64,000 nt of DNA from Frankia sp. QA3 (GTDB lineage: Bacteria > Actinomycetota > Actinomycetes > Frankiales > Frankiaceae): NCBI RefSeq assembly GCF_000262465.1, contig NZ_CM001489.1, positions 4,430,774 to 4,494,773 of the forward strand, read 5' to 3'. This document shows, in pieces, positions 1 to 7,962 of this stretch. The notes below the pieces were generated by a model. It was given only the letters and a program-made list of their open reading frames with translations. It had not been told where the DNA came from and made no database searches. A program made the position numbers and the translations under genes. Within the stretch, counting starts at the first letter, position 1. Each line of letters begins with the position of its first letter.

Positions 1-1434
1 GTAGGCGGCGACCTCGTCGCCGTAGAGCACGCCGCGCACCTGCGCCAGGTACAGGCCGACGAGCAGGCAGGCCGCGACCTGGCCGAGGAAGGTCTTGGTC
101 GAGGCGACGCCCACCTCCGGCCCGCAGCGGGTGTACAGCACCGCGTCGGACTCCCGCGGGATCGTCGACCCGTTGGTGTTGCAGATCGCCAGCACCCGGG
201 CCTTCTGCTCGCGGGCGTGCTTGACGGCCATGAGCGTGTCCAGCGTCTCGCCGCTCTGGCTGATCGCGATGACGAGCGTGGAGCGGTCCAGCACCGGGTC
301 CCGGTAGCGGAACTCCGAGGCCATCTCGACCTCGCAGGGCAGCCGCGTCCAGTGCTCGATGGCGTACTTCGCGATGAGGCCGGCGTGATAAGCCGTCCCG
401 CAGGCGACGATGAAGACCTTGTCGACGTCCCGGAAGTCCTGGACGGACAGCCGCTCCTCGTCGAGGACGATCGCGCCGTCGGCGGACAGCCGGCCCCGCA
501 GGGTGTCCGCGAGCGCGGTCGGCTGCTCGTTGATCTCCTTGAGCATGAAGTACGGGTAGCCGCCCTTCTCGGCGGCGCTCGCGTCCCAGTCGACGTGGTA
601 GCGGCGCCCCTCGACGACCTCGCCGGCGAAGTCGGTCACGGTGACGCCGTCCCGGCGGGCCTCGACCACCTGGTCCTGCCCGATCTCCAATGCCTGACGG
701 GTGTGGGCGATGAACGCCGAGACGTCGCTGGCGAGGAAGGCTTCGCCCTCCCCCAGCCCGACGACCAGCGGGCTGTTGCGCCGGGCGCCGACGACCACCT
801 CGGGGAAGTCCCGGTGCAGCACGACGAGGGTGAAGGCCCCCCCCAGCCGGCGGCAGACGCGCTGCAGCGCCACGGTCAACGGGTGCGCCCCCGGCTCGGC
901 GGTGAGGCCGGACGGCGCGCCGGGGCCGGGCGCGGCACCCGTGCCGGGGCGGGTCGGTCGGGGGGTGACGTCCTCCGGGACCGCCGCTGCCGGCGCGGCA
1001 GCGGCGTTACCCAGCTCGACCTCCAGCAGATGGGCGACGACCTCGGTGTCGGTCTCGCTCGCGAGCTCGTGCCCGATCGCCTCCAGTTCGGCGCGAAGCG
1101 CGGCGAAGTTCTCGATGATGCCGTTGTGGATGACTGCGATCGCGCCGGTGCAGTCGGTGTGGGGGTGGGCGTTGGCGTCGGTCGGGCCGCCGTGGGTGGC
1201 CCACCGGGTGTGCCCCATCCCGGTCGTCCCGGGCATCGGATCCGCCTCCGAGCCCTCGGACAGCAGCTTCTCCAGGTTGGCGAGCTTGCCGGCCCGCCGC
1301 GCCGTCCGCAGGGCCCCGGCGCCGACGACCGCGACGCCGGAGGAGTCGTAGCCGCGGTACTCGAGGCGCCGCAGACCGTTCAACGCGACGTCCAGGGCCG
1401 ACTGGTCACCGACGTATCCGATGATCCCGCACAT
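1..1434 (-). CDS. glmS: Glutamine-fructose-6-phosphate aminotransferase, 3' part outside window
   Basis: This enzyme makes glucosamine-6-phosphate from fructose-6-phosphate and glutamine, the entry step to UDP-GlcNAc for the cell wall. The reading frame starts MCGIIGYVGDQ; Cys2 would be the N-terminal nucleophile of the class II glutaminase domain after Met removal. A sugar-isomerase (SIS) domain begins near residue 300 (ACGTAYHAG, ISQSGET). 478 codons are present of the roughly 610 to 620 usual for the family, so the C-terminal SIS domain lies beyond position 1. Residues about 142-184 form a Pro/Ala/Gly-rich insertion in the glutaminase half that ordinary GlmS proteins lack. It follows glmM on the same strand after about 100 bases, which fits one amino-sugar operon. 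Confidence 0.95.
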   Translation of the reverse strand, partial: MCGIIGYVGDQSALDVALNGLRRLEYRGYDSSGVAVVGAGALRTARRAGKLANLEKLLSEGSEADPMPGTTGMGHTRWATHGGPTDANAHPHTDCTGAIAVIHNGIIENFAALRAELEAIGHELASETDTEVVAHLLEVELGNAAAAPAAAVPEDVTPRPTRPGTGAAPGPGAPSGLTAEPGAHPLTVALQRVCRRLGGAFTLVVLHRDFPEVVVGARRNSPLVVGLGEGEAFLASDVSAFIAHTRQALEIGQDQVVEARRDGVTVTDFAGEVVEGRRYHVDWDASAAEKGGYPYFMLKEINEQPTALADTLRGRLSADGAIVLDEERLSVQDFRDVDKVFIVACGTAYHAGLIAKYAIEHWTRLPCEVEMASEFRYRDPVLDRSTLVIAISQSGETLDTLMAVKHAREQKARVLAICNTNGSTIPRESDAVLYTRCGPEVGVASTKTFLGQVAACLLVGLYLAQVRGVLYGDEVAAY

Positions 1435-1520
1435 GCGCCTCAGCGTACGCAGGTTCCCCGGGCGGGCGGACGTGCCCGGCCGAATGGCCTGCGAGTTGTC
1501 CTGCCGTGGCCTCGCCGGCG

Positions 1521-1546
1521 GGTTCAGCGAGCAGGTTCAGCGAGGA
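1521..1546. repeat. 13-bp tandem duplication over the glmM stop codon
   Basis: Two adjacent 13-bp units (GGTTCAGCGAGCA and GGTTCAGCGAGGA, 12/13 identical) cover the last glmM codons and its TGA, so the gene end and stop are repeated just downstream. Confidence 0.8.
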
Positions 1547-2904
1547 GCCGGCAGCGCAGCGCGGACGACGGCCGCGAGGCGCTGAGCGGTGTCTCGCGCA
1601 ACGGCGTCGGTCTCCGCCTCCACCATCACACGGACCAGCGGCTCGGTGCCGGAGGGCCGCAGCAGCACCCTGCCGCCGTCACCGAGCTCGGCCTCGGCAG
1701 CGGCGACGGCGGCCAGCAGCTCGGGCGAGGCGCCCGCCCGGGTCCGGTCAACACCACGCACGTTGACGAGCACCTGTGGCAGCCGAGTCATGGCCTTGGC
1801 GAGCTCGCCGAGGGGCTGGCCGGTCTCGGCGACCCGACCGAGCAGTCGCAGCGCCGTCAGCAGCCCGTCGCCGGTGGTGGCGTGATCGAGGAAGACGACG
1901 TGCCCACTTTGCTCGCCGCCGAGCACGTAGCCGCCGGCGCGCATCGCCTCCACCACGTACCGGTCACCGACGGGCGTGGTCACGACGGTGATCCCGGCCT
2001 CGCGCATCGCGTGCCGGAAGCCCAGGTTCGACATCACGGTGACGACGACCGTGTTGTCGGCCAGCTCGCCGCGCTCAGCCATGGCGAGCGCGCAGATGGC
2101 AAGGATCTGGTCGCCGTCGACGATCTCACCGGCGGCGTCCACCGCGAGGCAGCGGTCCGCGTCGCCGTCGTGGGCGATGCCGACGTCGGCGGCCTGTTCG
2201 ACAACCGCCGCCCGCAGGCTGTCCAGATGGGTGACGCCGCTGCCGTCATTGATCGCCGTGCCGTCGCCGTCGGCGTGCAGCGCGACGACATCCGCACCGG
2301 CGGCGCGCAGCACCCGCGGCGCGAGCGCCCAGGCCGCGCCCTGGGCGCAGTCGACGACGACCCGCAGGCCGTCGAGCCGCACCGGAAGTGCGGCGAGCAG
2401 GTGGTCCGCGTAGCGGTCGAGAAGCTCCGGTTCGTCCCGGATTCGCCCGACGTCGGCACCGACGGGTCGGGGGCCGGGCGGTTGCGCCATCCGCCGCTCG
2501 ATGGCGTCCTCGACCTCGTCGGGGAGTTTGAGCCCGCCGGCGGCGAACAGCTTGATGCCGTTGTCCGGCATGGGGTTGTGGCTGGCGGAGAGCACCACAC
2601 CGAAGGTCGCGCCGCTGGCGGCAACCGCGTGCGCCACGGCCGGGGTCGGCGCCACGCCGATCCGGGCGACGTCGGCACCCGAGGCGGCCAAGCCGGCGAC
2701 GACCGCGGCCTCGAGGAACTCCCCGGACGGACGGGTGTCCCGACCGACGACGACGAGCGGCCGATGCCTCACCGGCTCGGTGGAGCGGCCGCCCGGAGCG
2801 CCGAGTAGTTCCACGGCCGCGGAGGCCAGCGACAACGCCTGCTCCGCGGTGAGGTTCACGTTCGCCACGCCTCGCACGCCGTCGGTACCGAAGAGCCTCG
2901 TCAC
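1537..2904 (-). CDS. glmM: Phosphoglucosamine mutase
   Basis: It converts glucosamine-6-phosphate to glucosamine-1-phosphate, feeding GlmU and peptidoglycan synthesis. The 455-residue protein starts VTRLFGTDGVRG at a GTG, the typical GlmM N-terminus; a longer frame to 2949 adds residues not seen in the family. The catalytic phosphoserine loop SASHNPMPDNGIK is near residue 104 and the Mg-binding loop DGDADR near residue 245. The C-terminal phosphate-binding loop (LRPSGTEPLVRVMVE) is present. It sits between rpsI and glmS on the same strand. The gene end is tandemly duplicated (1521-1546). Confidence 0.96.
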   Translation of the reverse strand: MTRLFGTDGVRGVANVNLTAEQALSLASAAVELLGAPGGRSTEPVRHRPLVVVGRDTRPSGEFLEAAVVAGLAASGADVARIGVAPTPAVAHAVAASGATFGVVLSASHNPMPDNGIKLFAAGGLKLPDEVEDAIERRMAQPPGPRPVGADVGRIRDEPELLDRYADHLLAALPVRLDGLRVVVDCAQGAAWALAPRVLRAAGADVVALHADGDGTAINDGSGVTHLDSLRAAVVEQAADVGIAHDGDADRCLAVDAAGEIVDGDQILAICALAMAERGELADNTVVVTVMSNLGFRHAMREAGITVVTTPVGDRYVVEAMRAGGYVLGGEQSGHVVFLDHATTGDGLLTALRLLGRVAETGQPLGELAKAMTRLPQVLVNVRGVDRTRAGASPELLAAVAAAEAELGDGGRVLLRPSGTEPLVRVMVEAETDAVARDTAQRLAAVVRAALPAPR

Positions 2905-2969
2905 TGAGGTCCCCCATGCAGTCGAAGGTTCAGGCGGAGACCGAGGCACGCACCGGCGGCACCCGTCCC

Positions 2970-3007
2970 CTTCGCGGGCACGCCCCCGCGAGGGTGCGCC
3001 CGCGAAG
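2970..3007 (-). terminator. GC hairpin downstream of rpsI
   Basis: A 10-bp perfect stem (CTTCGCGGGC at 2970-2979 with GCCCGCGAAG at 2998-3007) lies 11 bases after the rpsI stop. There is no T-tract. It may terminate part of rplM-rpsI transcription before glmM or protect the upstream RNA. Confidence 0.5.
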
Positions 3008-3018
3008 AGGACGCAAGG

Positions 3019-3426
3019 TCAGCGCTTGCTGTACTGCGGAGCCTTGCGGGCCTTCTTCAGCCCGTACTTCTTACGCTCCTTGACCCGGGCGTCTCGGGTC
3101 AGGAAGCCGGCCTTCTTGAGAGTAGGCCGTGACTCCTCCTCCGCCAACGTCAGCGCGCGGGCGAGGGCGAGTCGAAGTGCGCCGGCCTGGCCCGACACAC
3201 CGCCGCCGTGCAGCCGGGCGACGATGTCGTACGACTCGGCCTTGTCCAGCGCCTTCAGCGGCTCGTTGACGAGCTGCTGGTGCACCTTGTTCGGAAAGTA
3301 CTGCTCCAGCGTCCGCCCGTTGAGCGTCCACTTCCCCGTGCCCGGGAGCAGTCGCACACGGACGACCGCCTCCTTGCGCCGCCCGGTGGCGCGGGGGTTG
3401 CCCTGTACGTCGGTCACGACAGCCAC
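3019..3426 (-). CDS. rpsI: 30S ribosomal protein S9
   Basis: Small-subunit protein whose C-terminal tail contacts P-site tRNA. The GTG at 3426 (VAVVTDVQGNP) has GGAAGGA eight bases upstream and gives 135 residues; the upstream ATG would add an unconserved leader. The family block GRRKEAVVRVRL follows, and the protein ends with the expected basic tail KKARKAPQYSKR. It is the second gene of an rplM-rpsI pair. Confidence 0.97.
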   Translation of the reverse strand: MAVVTDVQGNPRATGRRKEAVVRVRLLPGTGKWTLNGRTLEQYFPNKVHQQLVNEPLKALDKAESYDIVARLHGGGVSGQAGALRLALARALTLAEEESRPTLKKAGFLTRDARVKERKKYGLKKARKAPQYSKR

Positions 3427-3519
3427 GTCGCGTTCCTTCCTCGGTTGATGCGTGGTTCCCGTAGCCGGCGCCCGGAGCGGATCAGCACCGCCCACCGACC
3501 GGCTGGAGGAGGTCAGCGG

Positions 3520-3963
3520 TTACTGCGCGACCTGGATGATCTCGAACGGGGTGGGCTGCTGAGCGTCGTGCGGGTGCGTCGGCCCCGCGTAGACCTTCAG
3601 CTTGGTTCCCTGGGCGCGGCCGAGCTTGTTCTTCGGCAGCATGCCCTTGATGGCCTTCTCGATGATGATCTGCGGCCGCGTGTCGAGCAGCTCGCCGTAC
3701 GAGGTGCTGCGCAGACCGCCCGGGAAACCCGAGTGCCGGTGGTACTGGGCCTGCTGGCGCTTGTTCCCGCTCAGCGCGACCTTGCCGGCGTTGACGACGA
3801 TGACGAAGTCGCCCGTGTCGATGTGCGGGGCGAAGTACGGCTTGTGCTTGCCGCGCAGCAGCGCGGCGGCCTGGGTCGCCAGCCGACCGAGCACCACGTC
3901 GGTGGCATCGATGACGTGCCACACACGCTGGACATCCGCGGGCTTGGGCTGGTACGTGCGCAC
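3520..3963 (-). CDS. rplM: 50S ribosomal protein L13
   Basis: Early-assembling large-subunit protein. GTG at 3963 (VRTYQPKPADVQRVWHVIDA) gives 147 residues, the normal actinobacterial length. The conserved segments VLGRLATQAAALLRGKHKP and HSGFPGGLRS are visible. The 5' leader is only about 30 bases if the promoter at 4001-4029 is correct. rpsI follows after 93 bases. Confidence 0.97.
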   Translation of the reverse strand: MRTYQPKPADVQRVWHVIDATDVVLGRLATQAAALLRGKHKPYFAPHIDTGDFVIVVNAGKVALSGNKRQQAQYHRHSGFPGGLRSTSYGELLDTRPQIIIEKAIKGMLPKNKLGRAQGTKLKVYAGPTHPHDAQQPTPFEIIQVAQ

Positions 3964-4000
3964 AGGTCTGCCTTCTCGTTCGGACGATCCCGCCCGGGAA

Positions 4001-4029
4001 CTACGAGGGCCCCGGGCAGATCTCGTCAA
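4001..4029 (-). promoter_or_regulatory. Candidate promoter of rplM-rpsI
   Basis: Minus strand TTGACG (4029-4024), 17-base spacer, TCGTAG (4006-4001). Predicted transcription start is near 3994, about 30 bases before the rplM GTG. It lies in the 324-base divergent spacer between rplM and the unknown membrane protein gene. Confidence 0.45.
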
Positions 4030-4251
4030 GAATGGTGAGCGCGCAGACGGGACGTGTCACGCGCAGCAGTCTTTGAGGTTACCAGGCGATCGGAGCGGAC
4101 CGCCGAGCGGCCCGCTCCGGCCAGCGCTGGTGGACCGCGCCCCCCGTACCACGCGTGCCCGACCCGCCCGGCCTGCCGGAACCTCGCTGGATGGTCAGTG
4201 TATCGGGCGGACTGGCGGCGGTACGCCCGAGCGGGGATGACCCCGCGCGGG

Positions 4252-4280
4252 CTGGCACCCTCCTGCGAGCTAGCTATTCT
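4252..4280 (+). promoter_or_regulatory. Candidate leaderless promoter of the 4288 gene
   Basis: CTGGCA (4252-4257), 17-base spacer, TATTCT (4275-4280), with only seven bases to the ATG at 4288. That spacing places the transcription start at or next to the start codon, and no ribosome binding site precedes the ATG. Confidence 0.5.
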
Positions 4281-4287
4281 GACCGAG

Positions 4288-6057
4288 ATGACTGAATTGG
4301 GTGGCGAGGGACACGAGAAGCGCGCGGGGTCGGGCACTCCGCGGCGCGACCGACCGGACCGCCCCGCCCGGTCGGACGACCCGACCGGGTCCGCCGGCAG
4401 GCCGTCCGGTCCCGCCGGGGATGGCGGGGCGGCTCCCGCCGGCACGGCCGGCCCGTCGAGTCCGGCGTCGGCCGGAGGTCAGGACCTGCGCGGTCGCTAC
4501 GTCAGCTATGACGGTTGGACGCCCCCGAGCGACGATCCACTGTTCGGCGGCCCACGCAGCTACGCGTTCTCGTTCGACCACCTCGCCGCCTCCGGCGCGC
4601 GCCCGGACCCGGAGGACCGGGCCGGGTCGACCTCGTCCGAGGCCTCGACGCCCGAAGCCTCGACGCCCGAGGCCTCGACGCCCGAGTCGCCAACGTCCGA
4701 GTGGTCGTCGTCCGAGTGGTCGTCGTCGAAGCGTCCGATCACCTCCCCGGAGCGGCCGGCCGCACTGACGAGCTTGGCGGACGGCACCGGCACGGCAGGG
4801 ACGCCCCCGGGCGCTGCCTCGGCAGCCGCGGCGGCCTGGCCGGGTCGCCACGAACGTCCGGCGTCCCGCCCCTCCAGCGAGGCTGCGGAATTCGGGACAC
4901 CGCGGTCGGACCGGCTTGCCGCCGGTGACGCCGCGCCGACGAGCGCCGGCCCCGGGACTTCCGCGGACGCCGGGACCGGCTTCCCGCCGCGGCCGCAGAC
5001 GGAGCAGTCGCCGTCCGAACCGCCGACCGGCTGGTCGATCCGGGGCTGGTCGGGCGCGCCCGGCCAGCTGACGGGCATCACTCCCCGCACCGGCCCGTAT
5101 CCCCGCACCGACCCGAATCCCAGCACCGAGCCGCTTCCCCTCGCCGCGAGGATTCCCCCGGCCAGCACGACCGCCGCGACCGCCGCGACCGCCTGGGCCG
5201 ACGTCGGTGACCTGGACGAACAGGCAGCGGTCGACGGCTACCCGGACGAGGACGGGTATCCCGACGAGCCCGACGGCGGCGGCGAACACGCCGACGCCGG
5301 TCCTCCCCCGGCGCGGACCGGCGAGCGGCCCGGTCTGGCGGGCCGGGCCGGCGGTTCCCGCCGGCTGCTGGCCATCGTCGCCGGTGCCGTCCTGATGCTC
5401 GTCGCGGCCGTGGCGATCGTCGCGTTGCGCGGCGGGAAGGACGAGGGCGGCGGCTCACCGACCGCAACGGGCACGCTGCCGCCGATACCGGCGAACTTCC
5501 TCGACAGCGCCGCGGTCGACTCGGATCCGCTGACCCCCGACGAGTTCTTCCCCGAGCCGTCGGTCGCTGTCGACGGGCGCGGTTACCAGCGGCTCGCGCG
5601 CAAGCTCGACACCGGCTGCCCGAACCTCACCGGCGACCTGATCGGCCAGTTGAAGGCCCCGCGCTGCCGGCAGGTGGTGCGCTCGCTGTTCCTCAGCCGC
5701 CCCCGGCAGGGCGAACGCCAGGTACTCGCGGGAGTCACCGTGTTCTCCCTGGACACCAGCGCGACGGCCACCCAGGGCGCGCAGGTGCTCAACCAGGGCC
5801 GCGGCGGCATCGTGCCGCTGCCGATTCCGGCGGGCTCGATCCAGAACGCGCAGATCACCGGCCCGGGTGGGAACAACTCCTGGCGCGGCGCGCTGAGCCG
5901 CGGGCACTACCTCGTCTACACCCAGGTTGCCTACGTCGACGGCACCCCGGGCACGGCAGCCGACCAGCCGTTGCGCAACGCCCAGACCGATCTGGCCACG
6001 CTGGCCACCGAGCCGATGGGTGACCGGGCGGTGCTCGGGCGCGGCCCGCGCAGCTGA
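4288..6057 (+). CDS. Unknown single-pass membrane protein with disordered N-terminal region
   Basis: I do not recognise this 589-residue protein. About 355 Pro/Ser/Thr/Gly/Ala-rich residues of low complexity come first, including EASTP repeats encoded by 15-bp units and SEWSSSEWSSS. One membrane helix (LLAIVAGAVLMLVAAVAIVAL, about residues 359-380) follows. The C-terminal domain of about 200 residues looks folded and probably extracytoplasmic, with two cysteines in TGCPNL and APRCRQ. It is single-gene and divergent from rplM. The frame is open upstream to 4054, but the ATG at 4288 fits the promoter and the start of unusual composition. The topology resembles the gene at 62212, though I see no shared domain. 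Confidence 0.8.
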   Translation: MTELGGEGHEKRAGSGTPRRDRPDRPARSDDPTGSAGRPSGPAGDGGAAPAGTAGPSSPASAGGQDLRGRYVSYDGWTPPSDDPLFGGPRSYAFSFDHLAASGARPDPEDRAGSTSSEASTPEASTPEASTPESPTSEWSSSEWSSSKRPITSPERPAALTSLADGTGTAGTPPGAASAAAAAWPGRHERPASRPSSEAAEFGTPRSDRLAAGDAAPTSAGPGTSADAGTGFPPRPQTEQSPSEPPTGWSIRGWSGAPGQLTGITPRTGPYPRTDPNPSTEPLPLAARIPPASTTAATAATAWADVGDLDEQAAVDGYPDEDGYPDEPDGGGEHADAGPPPARTGERPGLAGRAGGSRRLLAIVAGAVLMLVAAVAIVALRGGKDEGGGSPTATGTLPPIPANFLDSAAVDSDPLTPDEFFPEPSVAVDGRGYQRLARKLDTGCPNLTGDLIGQLKAPRCRQVVRSLFLSRPRQGERQVLAGVTVFSLDTSATATQGAQVLNQGRGGIVPLPIPAGSIQNAQITGPGGNNSWRGALSRGHYLVYTQVAYVDGTPGTAADQPLRNAQTDLATLATEPMGDRAVLGRGPRS

Positions 6058-6147
6058 GAATCCGGCTTACCTAGCTCCGCCAGCAGGGCAGGGTGGGAGC
6101 CGTCCGCCGACAGCGCCTCCCGCCGGCAGGGCCTCCCCCGGCAGGCA

Positions 6148-7044
6148 TCAGCCGGACGGCGTGGTGGGCACGCGCACGGCCCGGGTCACCTCCGCCCGCG
6201 CCGCCAGCTCCGCGTCCGGGGGGTAGCGCACCTCGACCAGCGTCAGGCCGTGCGCGGGGGCGACGGTGACCGCCGGGTCCCGCATCCCGCGGCGCAGCAC
6301 CGCCGCCGGCCACTGCGGCGGCCGGCGTCCCTCCCCCACCGCCAGCAGCGCCCCGACCAGCGCCCGGACCATCGAATGGCAGAAGGCGTCCGCCTCGACG
6401 TCGGCAACGACCACCCCGTCGGGGCGGCGCAGCACGTCGAGGCGCAGCAGGGTGCGCACGGTCGTCGCCCCCTCACGCCGCCGGCAGAAGGCCGCGAAGT
6501 CGTGCTCGCCGACCAGCAGCAACGCCGCCGATGCCATCGCCGGGGCGTCCAGCGGCCGCGGCCAGGCGAGCGTGTCGAAGCGCCGCAGCGGCTCGGCGCC
6601 GAACGCCGCGTCGGTGATCCGGTAGACGTAGCGCCGGGACAGCGCCGAGAACCGGGCGTCGAACCCGGCCGGGGCGGGCGCGAGACCGGTTACTCGGACC
6701 GACCGGTCGAGGACGCCGTTGAGCCGCCGAGCGAGCCCGCCGAGTGGCACGTCGGCAGGGAGGTCGACGTGGGCCACCTGCCCGGCGGCGTGCACGCCGG
6801 AGTCGGTGCGCCCAGCCACCGTCAGGCGCACGGCGGGCAGCCGGGCGACCCGGATGAGAGCGTCCTCCACGTCGCCCTGCACGGTCCGCTGGCCAGGCTG
6901 GCGGGCCCAGCCGGCGAACGGCGTGCCGTCGTAGGCGATGTCCAGGCGCAGCCGGACCAGGCCCGCCGCCATCGCCGTCACGTCCGCCGCAGCGCCGGGC
7001 ACCGCGTGGGGCGCGCACGGACCGGATCCCACGACATCGGACAT
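6148..7044 (-). CDS. truA: tRNA pseudouridine synthase A
   Basis: It isomerises uridines 38-40 in the anticodon arm of many tRNAs. The RLRLDIAYDGTPFAGWARQ opening and the catalytic motif GRTDSGVHAAG (Asp81) are diagnostic. 298 residues include a short extra N-terminus before residue 27. The ATG at 7044 has GGGAGAG just upstream, so I keep it, but an internal start near MAAGLVRLRL is possible. It closes the rpsM-rplQ gene run, though a strong hairpin (7129-7161) separates it from rplQ. Confidence 0.95.
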   Translation of the reverse strand: MSDVVGSGPCAPHAVPGAAADVTAMAAGLVRLRLDIAYDGTPFAGWARQPGQRTVQGDVEDALIRVARLPAVRLTVAGRTDSGVHAAGQVAHVDLPADVPLGGLARRLNGVLDRSVRVTGLAPAPAGFDARFSALSRRYVYRITDAAFGAEPLRRFDTLAWPRPLDAPAMASAALLLVGEHDFAAFCRRREGATTVRTLLRLDVLRRPDGVVVADVEADAFCHSMVRALVGALLAVGEGRRPPQWPAAVLRRGMRDPAVTVAPAHGLTLVEVRYPPDAELAARAEVTRAVRVPTTPSG

Positions 7045-7128
7045 CTGTCTCTCCCCGTACGGCGGCGTGACGGTGGGGCACGACGCGGCGGACCGGACGG
7101 CGGGCCGAACGCCGCGACATGAACAGCG

Positions 7129-7161
7129 AAGGCCCGCCGCCCATGATGGGCGGCGGGCCTT
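7129..7161 (-). terminator. Perfect 14-bp hairpin after rplQ
   Basis: Arms AAGGCCCGCCGCCC (7129-7142) and its exact complement (7148-7161) flank a five-base loop. It is 66 bases downstream of rplQ and before truA, so it probably ends or reduces transcription into truA. No T-tract is seen, which is common in high-GC actinobacteria. Confidence 0.65.
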
Positions 7162-7227
7162 GCGGGAGCTACTGGCGGGACGCGGGCAGCGGTGGCAAGC
7201 CGCGCCCTCGACGAGGGATCGCCGAGG

Positions 7228-7845
7228 TCAGGACTTCGACTTGGCCGAACCGTCGTCGTCCGTCGTCTCGGCGGTGCCCGCCGGGGCCTCGGACGCCTGG
7301 GCCGTGGGCTTCTCCTCGGCCGCGGGGGCCTGCTCCTCGGCGGACTGCGCGGCCACGGCGGCGGCGGTCGGCGACTCGCTCGCCAGGTCCTCCGCGGCCT
7401 CGGCGGTGGCACCGGTCGGCTTGCGCCGCTCCTCGAAGCGGGTACCGCGCGCGCGCTCGGCCTCGCCGACGGCCTGCTGGCCGACGGTCAGCGCCTCCAC
7501 CAGCTCGATGCGGGCCAGCGGGGCGTTGTCACCCTTGCGGTTGCCGAGCTTGATGATCCGGGTGTAGCCACCGTTGCGGTTGGCATACCGCGGGCCGATC
7601 TCGGTGAACAGGGTGTGCACCACCGAGTTGTCCCGGACCTGGCGCATGACCCGGCGCCGGGCGTGCAGATCGCCGCGCTTGGCGAAGGTCACCAGCCGCT
7701 CGGCGTACGGGCGCAGCCGCTTCGCCTTGGCCTCGGTGGTGGTGATGCCGCCGTGCTCGAACAGCGCGGTGGCGAGGTTGGCCAGCAGCAGCCGCTCATG
7801 TGCGGGGCTGCCGCCGAGCCGGGCGCCCTTCGTTGGCGTGGGCAT
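7228..7845 (-). CDS. rplQ: 50S ribosomal protein L17 with Ala/Glu-rich tail
   Basis: Large-subunit protein near the exit tunnel. Residues 1-120 match L17 (MPTPTKGARLGGSPAHERLLLANLA, then RVMRQVRDN and NGGYTRIIKLGNR). The family is usually 115 to 125 residues; here 205, because of a low-complexity acidic C-terminal extension (SPTAAAVAAQSAEEQAPAAEE) seen in several actinobacterial L17 proteins. It follows rpoA with a hairpin between them. Confidence 0.96.
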   Translation of the reverse strand: MPTPTKGARLGGSPAHERLLLANLATALFEHGGITTTEAKAKRLRPYAERLVTFAKRGDLHARRRVMRQVRDNSVVHTLFTEIGPRYANRNGGYTRIIKLGNRKGDNAPLARIELVEALTVGQQAVGEAERARGTRFEERRKPTGATAEAAEDLASESPTAAAVAAQSAEEQAPAAEEKPTAQASEAPAGTAETTDDDGSAKSKS

Positions 7846-7924
7846 GATGAGTGCTCCTCGTTCCTTTCACTGTCCCGCCAGGCTGCCCGCCCGTAGGACG
7901 GCGGCGTGCGCCACCGGAGGTCGT

Positions 7925-7956
7925 CGAGGGCCCCCGCCGGTGGGCGGGGGCCCTCG
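7925..7956 (-). terminator. Perfect 14-bp hairpin after rpoA
   Basis: CGAGGGCCCCCGCC (7925-7938) pairs exactly with 7943-7956 around the loop GGTG. It begins six bases after the rpoA stop, inside the alpha operon. It may be an attenuator or a 3'-end stabiliser setting the rpoA to rplQ ratio. Confidence 0.6.
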
Positions 7957-7962
7957 TGAAGG

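Noticed and set aside
217..2808. 863-residue plus-strand frame over glmS-glmM
   Set aside because: Same antisense artefact; glmS and glmM on the minus strand have full catalytic motifs.
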